From CAZTTH01 sp964615975 (GTDB taxonomy: Bacteria; Verrucomicrobiota; Lentisphaeria; JABSQK01; JAJFLO01), in NCBI GenBank assembly GCA_964615975.1, contig CAZTTH010000059.1, positions 1-18,861 on the forward strand: DNA of 18,861 nucleotides, given 5' to 3'. The translations under genes and the position numbers were made by a program. Numbering within the stretch: position 1 is the stretch's first letter; each line of letters opens with the position of its first letter. The notes under the pieces were generated by a model. It did not search any database. It was not told the origin of the DNA and saw only the letters and a list, made by a program, of their open reading frames with translations. This document shows, one piece after another, positions 1 through 6,524 of this stretch.

Positions 1-527
1 CCGGTAATGCGGTCGACATTGATAATCAGGCGATAACTGTCGGCGATCAACAGTTCGGTTTGCGGGCCGGCCGCTTCACCATTGGGGTAAAAATCATACT
101 TTGGCGCTTCGTCATTATTTCCACTCGAAGCATACGGGTCGAGAATGACATCATCGGCGAGCACAAAGGATTGGATATCGCTGTACAATGAGGCATTGTT
201 CTGGTTCTTCTCCGCATCATTCCGGGAAGATCGCGAACTGAATTTCCCGGAAGGCTTGAGGCGAATGGCATGTTCGGCGAGGACAATATCAAGCGTGACC
301 TTCTGCCCGGTCGCGATCGCCATGCCGGCTGCCATATGAAACGCGGAATTCAGGGTTTTAATGGTATCGGCGCGTTTGATTCGGTCTGGAATCACCCCGA
401 CCCGCGGGGCGACAAATCCCGCGATCAGACTGATGATCGCCAGCACGATGATGATTTCCATCAAGGTATAATCATGACCCCGCCAGCCAGAATCCGCCTG
501 CCGAGTGGAGAGCATGGGATATGCCAT
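1..527 (-). CDS. GspH/FimT-like type II pseudopilin, 3' end cut by the window edge
   Basis: The visible 175 codons begin at ATG 527 and run off the left edge. Residues 1-19 form a prepilin-like leader, followed by YTLMEIIIVLAIISLIAGF: an aromatic +1 residue (Y20), the conserved glutamate at +5 (E24) and a hydrophobic helix, as in type II secretion or type IV pilus pseudopilins that assemble in the inner membrane. The residue before the cleavage point is Asp, not the usual Gly. The rest is a soluble domain of mixed strands. The start lies 1 base after the stop of gspG (TAA, A, ATG), so the two are almost certainly co-transcribed and translationally coupled. Position directly after gspG suggests GspH, a minor pseudopilin near the pilus tip, but the body cannot be assigned firmly because the C-terminus is missing. 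Another minor pseudopilin (GspI-like) is less likely. Confidence 0.85.
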   Translation of the reverse strand, partial: MAYPMLSTRQADSGWRGHDYTLMEIIIVLAIISLIAGFVAPRVGVIPDRIKRADTIKTLNSAFHMAAGMAIATGQKVTLDIVLAEHAIRLKPSGKFSSRSSRNDAEKNQNNASLYSDIQSFVLADDVILDPYASSGNNDEAPKYDFYPNGEAAGPQTELLIADSYRLIINVDRIT

Positions 528-528
528 T

Positions 529-981
529 TTATTTATTCTCGGTCCAGCTGTAAATATCGGCGTTTTCGCCTTCACCGCCGGGAGAGTTGTCCTTGCCATA
601 ACTGTAAATATCAAACGCCCGGCCATCGCGTCCCGGCATATCGTAGTGAAAATCATTTCCCCATGGATCCAGCGGCATCCGGCCATCCTCAATGTATGGT
701 CCCTTCCAGCGGCCGCCGGAGCCGGTATTGCGCACCAGATCATCGAGATTCCGGGGATATTCATTCATATCAAGGTAATAACTTTTCACACATTCCCGGA
801 GCAATAAAATCTGGGTTTTGGTGCTCTTCATCTTGGCATCGCTGTAGCGTTCAAAAATCGCCGGTCCCACCAATCCCGCCACCAACCCGATGATCAACAA
901 TATGACCATCAGCTCAATGAGGGTAAAGGGAGCGCGCCGGCAATGAAATTTTCGTTGGGTAACGGGGTGATTATCGCTCAT
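529..981 (-). CDS. gspG: Type II secretion major pseudopilin GspG
   Basis: 150 residues, the usual length for GspG. It is the main subunit of the periplasmic pseudopilus that pushes folded proteins through the outer-membrane secretin. Residues 1-18 are a basic leader, then FTLIELMVILLIIGLVAGLV with F19 at +1 and E23 at +5. The C-terminal half carries the family signature: MPLDPWGNDFHYDMPG (102-117), a FDIYSYGKD stretch (123-131), and GGEGENADIYSW (135-146), the calcium-binding loop region of GspG. Pro18, not Gly, sits at the predicted cleavage site. The start has a good ribosome binding site (AGGAGA, 7 bases before ATG). It follows gspF after 133 bp and precedes the GspH-like gene by 1 bp. 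Assignment as GspG rather than type IV pilin rests on the DPWGN and GGEGENADI motifs. Confidence 0.95.
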   Translation of the reverse strand: MSDNHPVTQRKFHCRRAPFTLIELMVILLIIGLVAGLVGPAIFERYSDAKMKSTKTQILLLRECVKSYYLDMNEYPRNLDDLVRNTGSGGRWKGPYIEDGRMPLDPWGNDFHYDMPGRDGRAFDIYSYGKDNSPGGEGENADIYSWTENK

Positions 982-1082
982 GTTTAGTTCTCCTGTTGAT
1001 GAATTCAGGGCGTTTTTACCGCACTTGAAATTTTCCTTGGTTTGTTGTTCTTAATAGTAATTTTTAGGGAAATGAAATCATG

Positions 1083-1096
1083 CCGCGCTGTCGCGG
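1083..1096 (-). other. Small GC hairpin between gspF and gspG
   Basis: CCGCG-ACAG-CGCGG on the minus strand forms a perfect 5-bp stem about 20 bases after the gspF stop. It is followed by a weakly T-rich stretch rather than a real T run, so it could be a partial terminator, an mRNA-stability hairpin between gspF and the more abundant gspG product, or chance. A 10-bp palindrome, TGCCATGGCA, lies beside it at 1098-1107. Confidence 0.3.
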
Positions 1097-1114
1097 TTGC
1101 CATGGCATGGGAGA

Positions 1115-2320
1115 TTAAAAGCTGGATTGAATGTCGAGCACGGCCATAAATAACAGCAATACCAACGTCCCCACCACCCCTCCCAACAAGATGATAACAA
1201 TCGGTTCGAACCATGACAGCGCCCGTTTAATAATGTGCTTGAGATCATGATCATAACGATCGGCAACCCGCGACAGCATCTCATGGGTGGCGCCGGTTTC
1301 TTCCCCCACCGCCAGCATGCGAATGACCAGCGGTGGAATATAGGGACTTCGACTCAGCGCCGAGGACAAACGTTCCCCGCGCCGCAGTTCAGCAGCCAAT
1401 CCGGAAATCGATTTCTGCAACTTGCTGTTTTCCAGCACTTTCGCGGAGATCGCCACCGTCTGGAGCAAATGCACCCCGCTTTTCATTAAAATTGACATGG
1501 TACGCACCTGCCGCCCGATATTTGCGAGAATGACGATGCGATTCAGGAAGGGAATCTTGAGCACCAGATCATCCCAATATTCCTTTACCCAACCGCCCTT
1601 GCCGATAACCCGCACGATAATGATGGCAAGAACCATCCCGATCAGTCCCAGCCACCAGAATTCCCGCACGACTTCCGAGGTTTTGATCAACATCTGGGTG
1701 CTCCAGGAGGGTTCACGACCGGCAGTGACGATGATTTTCGCGAAACGCGGCACCACCACCCCCAGCAACACGGAGATGACGCCAATGCAGACCAGGATGA
1801 TAAAACAGGGATAAATCGACGCCGAGACCAGAAACGATTTCATCTCACGAGACATCTGGAGAAAATCACGCAATTGCCCCAATACCTGGGGCAGTGCCCC
1901 GGCTTCCTCACCCGCTTCGACAATGCTGGAATACATCTTGGGGAAATGTTGTCCCCGGTCGCGAATCAATTGCGAAAACTTGCGGCCTTCATGCAATCCC
2001 CGGCGCAAACCGGAAATGACGGCCTTCTCGCGTTCGTTTTCACCGGTTTCCTCAACAATCGCCAACGCCCGTTCCAAGGGAATATCGGCCTGAAGAAGGG
2101 GCACCAGGCGATCCGTAAAATCCGTCACATCGAAGCGGCGCCCCCATCCCCAACCGACTGGGGTGGCCTGGGTCGTGGCATCGCTTTCACCCAGAAATTC
2201 GATCGGGATCATTTTGCGAACCTGCACCCGGCGGGTCGCGTCGGTTTGGTTATCGCCCTCGATCAAGACATCATGGATGCGGCCGGTCGGGTCGGCAACT
2301 TTGAATTTATACAGCGGCAT
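1115..2320 (-). CDS. gspF: Type II secretion inner-membrane platform protein GspF
   Basis: 401 residues, matching the roughly 400 of the GspF/PilC family. This polytopic inner-membrane protein links the cytoplasmic ATPase to pseudopilus assembly. After an N-terminal cytoplasmic part (1-65) there are two T2SSF domains, about 66-190 and 267-390. The first has the typical FTDRLVPLLQADIPLERAL stretch (68-86), and both carry the family's GE(E)xG turn (EAGEEAGAL about 135-143; VGEETGATHEML in the second). Three hydrophobic segments are visible: about 165-190, 222-238 and 370-393. The start ATG has only a weak upstream GAG. It lies 119 bp after the DUF6941-like gene and 133 bp before gspG. The ATPase GspE and the secretin are not in the window. 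Confidence 0.95.
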   Translation of the reverse strand: MPLYKFKVADPTGRIHDVLIEGDNQTDATRRVQVRKMIPIEFLGESDATTQATPVGWGWGRRFDVTDFTDRLVPLLQADIPLERALAIVEETGENEREKAVISGLRRGLHEGRKFSQLIRDRGQHFPKMYSSIVEAGEEAGALPQVLGQLRDFLQMSREMKSFLVSASIYPCFIILVCIGVISVLLGVVVPRFAKIIVTAGREPSWSTQMLIKTSEVVREFWWLGLIGMVLAIIIVRVIGKGGWVKEYWDDLVLKIPFLNRIVILANIGRQVRTMSILMKSGVHLLQTVAISAKVLENSKLQKSISGLAAELRRGERLSSALSRSPYIPPLVIRMLAVGEETGATHEMLSRVADRYDHDLKHIIKRALSWFEPIVIILLGGVVGTLVLLLFMAVLDIQSSF

Positions 2321-2439
2321 GTGGAGATCTCGGTTTTTTTTGCTGAACAGGCAGTTTGCGAGCGGTTTGTAAACGGATATTCACAACGATCAAATGAAGC
2401 GGGCCGGACGGCAGGGTAAAAACCCCCGCGTCATGGTCC

Positions 2440-2874
2440 TCAAAAATTCTTTTTATTCCCTTCTTCCTCTTCCTTCGATTTTTTTCGCACCACGATAAAA
2501 ATCCGCCGCATCATCACCGGCACGCCATCCACGCGAAATTCGGTCCAATATTCCCCTTCATGACGAAAGGAGACGCCATGGACATTAAACGCCAGTTCTG
2601 CCACCTGCATGGGATTTTGCAGCGAGACCTGACCCTTGACCGAGAATGCGGTTTCATTGGCGGCATGATGCCGGCAGAGGATTTCACAATCATATTTGCC
2701 ATGACCACTGGTCAACGAGACAAAAATCCCCAAGGCCGGATGAACACAGGGAAGCGCGTTGGTTTGGAGCCGGTCGAACAGGCCAACCAGAGTTCGTTTA
2801 TTGGTTAATTTATCGTGAATGATCATGTCGCAAATGATCAGGGCTAATCCCATTGGCATTTCTTTTATGGCCAT
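2440..2874 (-). CDS. Conserved protein, DUF6941-like
   Basis: 144 residues with no signal peptide and no transmembrane helix, so probably cytoplasmic. The pattern LIICDMIIHDKLTNKRTLVG (12-31), FDRL (33-36), PCVHPALGIFV and LTSGHGKYD looks like the DUF6941 family, a small beta-rich group of unknown function that I recall mainly from Planctomycetes and related bacteria. The name comes from motif memory and is less certain than the reality of the gene. The C-terminus ends in a highly charged lysine/glutamate tail (KKSKEEEEGNKKNF). A strong ribosome binding site (AGAGAGG, about 9 bases before ATG) supports the start. It sits between aroE and gspF on the same strand, with 239 and 119 bp gaps, so co-transcription with the secretion genes is possible but not shown. 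No catalytic motif was recognised. Confidence 0.8.
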   Translation of the reverse strand: MAIKEMPMGLALIICDMIIHDKLTNKRTLVGLFDRLQTNALPCVHPALGIFVSLTSGHGKYDCEILCRHHAANETAFSVKGQVSLQNPMQVAELAFNVHGVSFRHEGEYWTEFRVDGVPVMMRRIFIVVRKKSKEEEEGNKKNF

Positions 2875-3084
2875 GACAGATTTCCTCTCTTGGTTTTATA
2901 TTGACTTCGCTGATTTCAGATACCTGGCTGGCATCGGGATAAAATCGCAAAAATTGTTATAGCATAGCATGGGATTCAGGTTACTGCGACAGCAGGCAGC
3001 ATAACATGTTTCCTGATCCGATTCAATAATTCTCACGCCACCACACATTGAACCCGGAATTTAAACTCATTGGCAGGCATTTCG

Positions 3085-3093
3085 CCCCCCCCC
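3085..3093. other. Run of nine C between aroE and the DUF6941-like gene
   Basis: A homopolymer of nine C on the plus strand lies about 20 bases beyond the aroE stop. It is outside any recognised coding region, so it does not change a reading frame. Length variation or a sequencing error here would have no visible coding effect. Confidence 0.6.
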
Positions 3094-3113
3094 TCCAAGC
3101 CGCGCCAACAGCT

Positions 3114-3980
3114 TCATCCCGGTGCGTTCGCTGCCAATGCCGCATCCAACGCTTTTCCCATCTCGTCCAGGGGAGGCGCTTCGCAGCCAGTCCACAATTG
3201 AAAACTGCGAATCCCCTGATATAAAAGCATGTCGCGGCCATTCACAATGTGACATCCCAACCGCGGCGCAACCGCCAGCAATTTATTGGGCCGATACAAC
3301 ATATCGATGATGCGCAGGCGTGGCAGCAACAGCGATTCCGGTATGGCAATCGGATCCGTTTCATGCAAACCGATACTGGTGGCTTGAATGACCACTCCCG
3401 CCCCCGTCAAATGGTCGCGAATCGTCTCAATATCATCCATGGCCAGAACCTGAACCTGACACTGCGGGGCAACACGCTCAATGATTGCCGCCAGTTCTTC
3501 GGCCCTGGACACCGTGCGATTCACCAGGGTGATCCCGGCCGCGCCCCGGGTGGCAAACCATCCGGCAGTGGCGCGAACCGCTCCTCCAGTCCCCCAGAAC
3601 AACACGCGCAATCCCTCCAGGCTCAATCCGAAACTGCGTCGCACCGACATCTCCAATCCATAACCATCGGTCGAATACGCGTGCAATACCCCATTGATAT
3701 TCACCACCGTGTTGACACTGCCGAAGGCCTGGGCAATGGGATCAATATGATCTACCAAGGCGATCATCCCGGTTTTGTGAGGGACGGTTACATTCCACCC
3801 CGCGTATCCGGCAGCGCGCAGCTCCGCCACGGTAGCGGCAAGCGCCTCCGCAGGTGTCGGAATCAATTCATAGGTGGCCGCGATACCGGCGGCGTGAAAT
3901 CCCGCTTCCTGCATCGCGGGTGAAACCGAATGCCGTACCGGCCAACCTAACAAGGCATATTTTAGGGGTGTTGAATGCAA
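3114..3980 (-). CDS. aroE: Shikimate dehydrogenase (NADP+), AroE
   Basis: Reduces 3-dehydroshikimate to shikimate, the fourth step of the shikimate pathway to aromatic amino acids. From the proposed TTG start it has 288 residues, normal for AroE. Visible motifs: the substrate loop HSVSP (17-21), NVTVPHK with catalytic Lys69, GSVNTV (87-92), STDGYG with catalytic Asp105, the dinucleotide-binding GTGGAVRA (130-137), a downstream NRT, IDMLYRP, and the C-terminal MLLYQGIRSFQLWTG. The frame is open upstream to an ATG at 4106, but those 42 extra residues do not resemble AroE. A good promoter at 4021-4049 lies inside them, placing the likely transcript start near 4014. TTG at 3980 is therefore preferred, although it has no clear Shine-Dalgarno. 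The gene is complete, with TGA at 3114. The gaps on both sides (about 420 and 239 bp) suggest its own transcription unit. Confidence 0.93.
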   Translation of the reverse strand: MHSTPLKYALLGWPVRHSVSPAMQEAGFHAAGIAATYELIPTPAEALAATVAELRAAGYAGWNVTVPHKTGMIALVDHIDPIAQAFGSVNTVVNINGVLHAYSTDGYGLEMSVRRSFGLSLEGLRVLFWGTGGAVRATAGWFATRGAAGITLVNRTVSRAEELAAIIERVAPQCQVQVLAMDDIETIRDHLTGAGVVIQATSIGLHETDPIAIPESLLLPRLRIIDMLYRPNKLLAVAPRLGCHIVNGRDMLLYQGIRSFQLWTGCEAPPLDEMGKALDAALAANAPG

Positions 3981-4020
3981 GAGAGTATCACGTGAATTTG
4001 AGTAGAGTGAGTTTTGCGAT

Positions 4021-4049
4021 AGTATAACCGCGGAATGAGTATGGATCAA
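4021..4049 (-). promoter_or_regulatory. Sigma70-type promoter of aroE
   Basis: On the minus strand TTGATC (-35, 4049-4044) and TATACT (-10, 4026-4021) are separated by exactly 17 bases. They match 4/6 and 5/6 of the consensus. Transcription would start near 4014, about 34 bases before the TTG start at 3980. This argues against the longer open frame beginning at 4106. Confidence 0.6.
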
Positions 4050-4143
4050 CCGCAAGCGGGTATGGGAACATAGACATCGCTGCGTCATAAACTTGACTTT
4101 TATCACCCGCTCCTGAAACGCTTGATGATCCCTTCAACCCCGT

Positions 4144-4168
4144 GATCCTGGGGCGCTGCACCAGGATC
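4144..4168. repeat. Perfect 8-bp inverted repeat
   Basis: GATCCTGG and CCAGGATC flank a 9-base loop. The right arm belongs to the 25-bp direct repeat at 4154-4178. The hairpin stands at the edge of the palindromic element at 4181-4266. Confidence 0.6.
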
Positions 4169-4178
4169 TGTATACCGT
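4154..4178 (+). repeat. 25-bp direct repeat, copy 1
   Basis: Begins CGCTGCACCAGG and ends CCGT. It recurs at 4301-4325 with 24 of 25 bases identical (TAT versus TTT in the middle). The two copies bracket the palindromic element 4181-4297, as expected for a mosaic intergenic repeat or an inserted element. Confidence 0.75.
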
Positions 4179-4180
4179 CA

Positions 4181-4266
4181 GTTGGAGTACAGTCCTGCAA
4201 AGCGGGACTGCCGCAGAGCAATGAACATCAAAACTGCAGTCCCGCAGAGCGGGACTGGACTCCAAC
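4181..4266. repeat. Palindromic REPIN/MITE-like element, copy A
   Basis: An 86-bp element bounded by 18-base terminal inverted repeats (4181-4198 and 4249-4266) that match at 16 of 18 positions and begin GTTGGAGT. Inside are two hairpins of the same sequence family: 4191-4209 (AGTCCTGC-AAA-GCGGGACT) and 4238-4256 (AGTCCCGC-AGA-GCGGGACT). This arrangement of two related hairpins in inverted orientation resembles REPINs. It is intergenic between the YfhO-like gene and aroE and encodes nothing. Its right part plus flank (4219-4297) is shared with 15026-15104. Confidence 0.75.
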
Positions 4267-4297
4267 ACTGATTCCCCTCAATGATTACGCTAAACAC
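4219..4297 (+). repeat. 79-bp dispersed repeat, copy A
   Basis: Aligns without gaps to 15026-15104 with 13 mismatches (66/79 identical, about 84 percent). Shared landmarks are CAATGAAC at the start, a TCCCG hairpin, ACTCCAACACTGATT and TGATTACG(C/T)TAAACAC at the end. The two copies are nearly 11 kb apart in the same orientation, so this is a dispersed non-coding repeat family. Confidence 0.8.
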
Positions 4298-4300
4298 ATA

Positions 4301-4325
4301 CGCTGCACCAGGATCTGTTTACCGT
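4301..4325 (+). repeat. 25-bp direct repeat, copy 2
   Basis: Second copy of the repeat at 4154-4178 (24/25 identical), immediately after the dispersed repeat. Both copies are followed within about 10 bases by a TTGGAG- or CTGGAG-like sequence. Confidence 0.75.
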
Positions 4326-4400
4326 TGCCTGGAGCTCAAAACCCAGGATGACCGCGAGCATTATAAGCGCTCAAGCGGGGGGTTTCATGAATCGCGATAA

Positions 4401-6524
4401 TCAATCGGGACGGCTTGGGGCGCGGCGGTGGCGGCGATAGCTTGCGATCAGAGTCATCAGCCAGATAATTCCACCAATACAGGTGAGCGTTTTGCCGATC
4501 CGATAGGAGCGGGGGGCATAACGAAATTCAATCCGATAATCCCCTGCCGCGGGCAGGATAACCGAGCGGATGGCATCAAACGCTTTGAGTATCGCCACCG
4601 GCTGGCGGTTCACCTGGCATTGCCAATTGGCATCCCAGCGATCCGCGACCACAACCGCGACGGGATGCGGGGTCTTGACGGTCAGGTCGAGATATTGGGG
4701 AAGATCCTTATTAACGGTGACAACCGCGGCGTTTTCACCATAATCGATCGGCGCGGGAATCGGCAGCATCACCAATGGCTGGCGATATTTTTCCATGGAT
4801 TCAGTGAGCTGGTCGAGATCGGTTGGCAGCAACAGGGAAGCGGTGCGTATGCGCGGGAGGGGATCAGGGACGGGTTGATAGGCATCGCCAAGCTTGATCC
4901 GGGTTACCGCGAGCTGACGCAGGTAGTCGGGATTGTGATAGTGGAATTTAACGATGGGAGTGATCCCGGCATAGCCATGGAGATTCCATTCCCCTTCAAC
5001 CATCCCCTCATTCCAGAGTGCGCAAAGGCGCGAATCATGGCCGGATTGGGTGCGTTTCTGGAGTTTTTCCGTGAGTTGGGAGAGCGCGATGCGGGGCATA
5101 TCACGGATCACCGCGGTATATCCAAAGATGAAGACTTCAAGCAGGGAACAAACCAGAAACAGAAGAAAAGCCCACCTGTTTCCGGGTTTGAATACCCACC
5201 AGGCGCCGCTGGTGAGCACGATCATGACACTGCCTGATGAGAGGGCTATCTGGCGATAATTCCCGCCATAGGGAATAATTTTGAGAGTTGCCAGAACATG
5301 GGTGAGCGCGGCGACAATCGTTACCACCAGCCAGATCCGTTTGAGCCAGGTCTGATGGCATCGGTTATTCCCGATCTCATGAATGGCAAACAAAGCGAGC
5401 CCCAATCCCATCAGCAACATGATGGCGGAATACCGGCTGGGACAACGAAAGCCGTTGAGGATCGGGAAATGGCTGAATATTTGATTTGCGCCGCCATAAC
5501 GACCAAGCATTAAAATCAGGCTGATAATCCCCACGACTATCAACCAGGGTCTCAGTCTTTTGATCAGCGATCCATGCGCGGCTGGCAGTATCATTCCATA
5601 GATGGCCAGGATCAAAAACCCGATTCCAGGATAAATGCTGAATTCTATCACGCTGTTTTCAACCACAAAATCAGGGATGGTGCGCTCCGCGAAAATGTAA
5701 GGCGCCACCAGCTGAAACAGATTCAGCGGATGAAGCGAATACATGTTGACGAAATCCGGGGTCAAATGGGAACGACTGCCGGAGCGAACAAATTCCAGTG
5801 TCGGCAGCAATTGTATGGCGCCGATTAACCCTCCCAACACCACCCCCAACCCCAGATAAACGCATTTCCGCCGGAATGACGTGTCTGTATTCACACCATA
5901 GCCAATCGCCGCCAGCCAGATCAGGCTGGAGAGATACATTGCCGGCGGATGCCCCAGGAGAATCTGTGAGGCGATTAATGCGGCAAACACCAGTGTAAAC
6001 CGCATCTGCAGATCGCGATCAGAAGTCTGCTGCAAACGCGCGATCGCCCAGAGAAGCCAGGGCAAATGGGCGAAAACCGCCAGCATGTTGATATGAGGAA
6101 AATGCGCCAGGGTGAAGGCTGAGAAGGCAAATCCTGTCGCTCCCACCCAGATGATTAATGAATTGGTGGTAAATATCCGAAGCAACTGCCGCATCCCCAA
6201 AAAGGCAAAAACATAGGGAAAGATCATTTCGAGATAAAAAGCCATCCAAAAAGGCAAAAAATAATAGATCAGGAGATGAAACGGATGCGCGGCGCCGGTC
6301 TGCCCTTCCGCGTGTTGCTGATAGCCGGCAAAGAGATAGGGCGACCACAATGGCAGTTCACCGCGCTGCAACGATTCCGCGTAAAAAACCCGAAAAGGCA
6401 GATTTTGGACAGAAATATCAGAGCCATAATATATCTCCTCATTGATCAAGGGTTTGCAGAGCATGACCAAGGCGATGATGGCCGGTATTCCAATCAGGAG
6501 AGAAACGACATTGCGGGCTTTCAT
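4401..6524 (-). CDS. YfhO-family multi-spanning membrane protein (GT-C-like)
   Basis: 707 residues. The N-terminus starts with a membrane segment, then a long first extracytoplasmic loop with YYGSDISVQNLPF, GELPLWSPYLFAGYQQHAEGQ and a Gly-rich end, typical of YfhO (PF09586). Many hydrophobic helices follow up to about residue 473. Next comes a soluble region (about 475-670) with the YfhO-like VVVADRWDANWQCQVN (about 617-632) and DYRIEFRYAPRSY motifs, and a last helix (about 675-695). YfhO proteins in Firmicutes are linked to glycosylation of lipoteichoic acid using lipid-linked sugars; the role here is unknown, but glycan transfer at the outer face of the inner membrane is a fair inference. 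It has a good Shine-Dalgarno (GGAGAG, 5 bases before ATG) inside the end of the upstream symporter gene, which it overlaps by 4 bp (ATGA), so translation is coupled. Confidence 0.85.
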   Translation of the reverse strand: MKARNVVSLLIGIPAIIALVMLCKPLINEEIYYGSDISVQNLPFRVFYAESLQRGELPLWSPYLFAGYQQHAEGQTGAAHPFHLLIYYFLPFWMAFYLEMIFPYVFAFLGMRQLLRIFTTNSLIIWVGATGFAFSAFTLAHFPHINMLAVFAHLPWLLWAIARLQQTSDRDLQMRFTLVFAALIASQILLGHPPAMYLSSLIWLAAIGYGVNTDTSFRRKCVYLGLGVVLGGLIGAIQLLPTLEFVRSGSRSHLTPDFVNMYSLHPLNLFQLVAPYIFAERTIPDFVVENSVIEFSIYPGIGFLILAIYGMILPAAHGSLIKRLRPWLIVVGIISLILMLGRYGGANQIFSHFPILNGFRCPSRYSAIMLLMGLGLALFAIHEIGNNRCHQTWLKRIWLVVTIVAALTHVLATLKIIPYGGNYRQIALSSGSVMIVLTSGAWWVFKPGNRWAFLLFLVCSLLEVFIFGYTAVIRDMPRIALSQLTEKLQKRTQSGHDSRLCALWNEGMVEGEWNLHGYAGITPIVKFHYHNPDYLRQLAVTRIKLGDAYQPVPDPLPRIRTASLLLPTDLDQLTESMEKYRQPLVMLPIPAPIDYGENAAVVTVNKDLPQYLDLTVKTPHPVAVVVADRWDANWQCQVNRQPVAILKAFDAIRSVILPAAGDYRIEFRYAPRSYRIGKTLTCIGGIIWLMTLIASYRRHRRAPSRPD

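Noticed and set aside
270..893. 207-codon plus-strand frame opposite the pseudopilins
   Set aside because: It overlaps two well-supported pseudopilin genes on the other strand and its translation is low-complexity, with many Arg, His, Pro and Ser residues.
3023..3113. Very short ORF (about 15 codons) after a GGAGG-like run downstream of aroE
   Set aside because: The purine run is part of the homopolymer, and the peptide is too short with no similarity to judge.
3114..4106. Longer aroE reading frame from ATG 4106
   Set aside because: The extra N-terminus is unlike AroE and lies across a good promoter; the TTG start at 3980 is preferred.
4154..4325. CRISPR array suggested by two 25-bp repeats
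   Set aside because: There are only two copies, 147 bases apart, with a palindromic element rather than a spacer between them; no cas genes.
4428..5237. 269-codon plus-strand frame opposite the YfhO-like gene
   Set aside because: Antisense shadow of a membrane protein gene; no start signal or recognisable domain.
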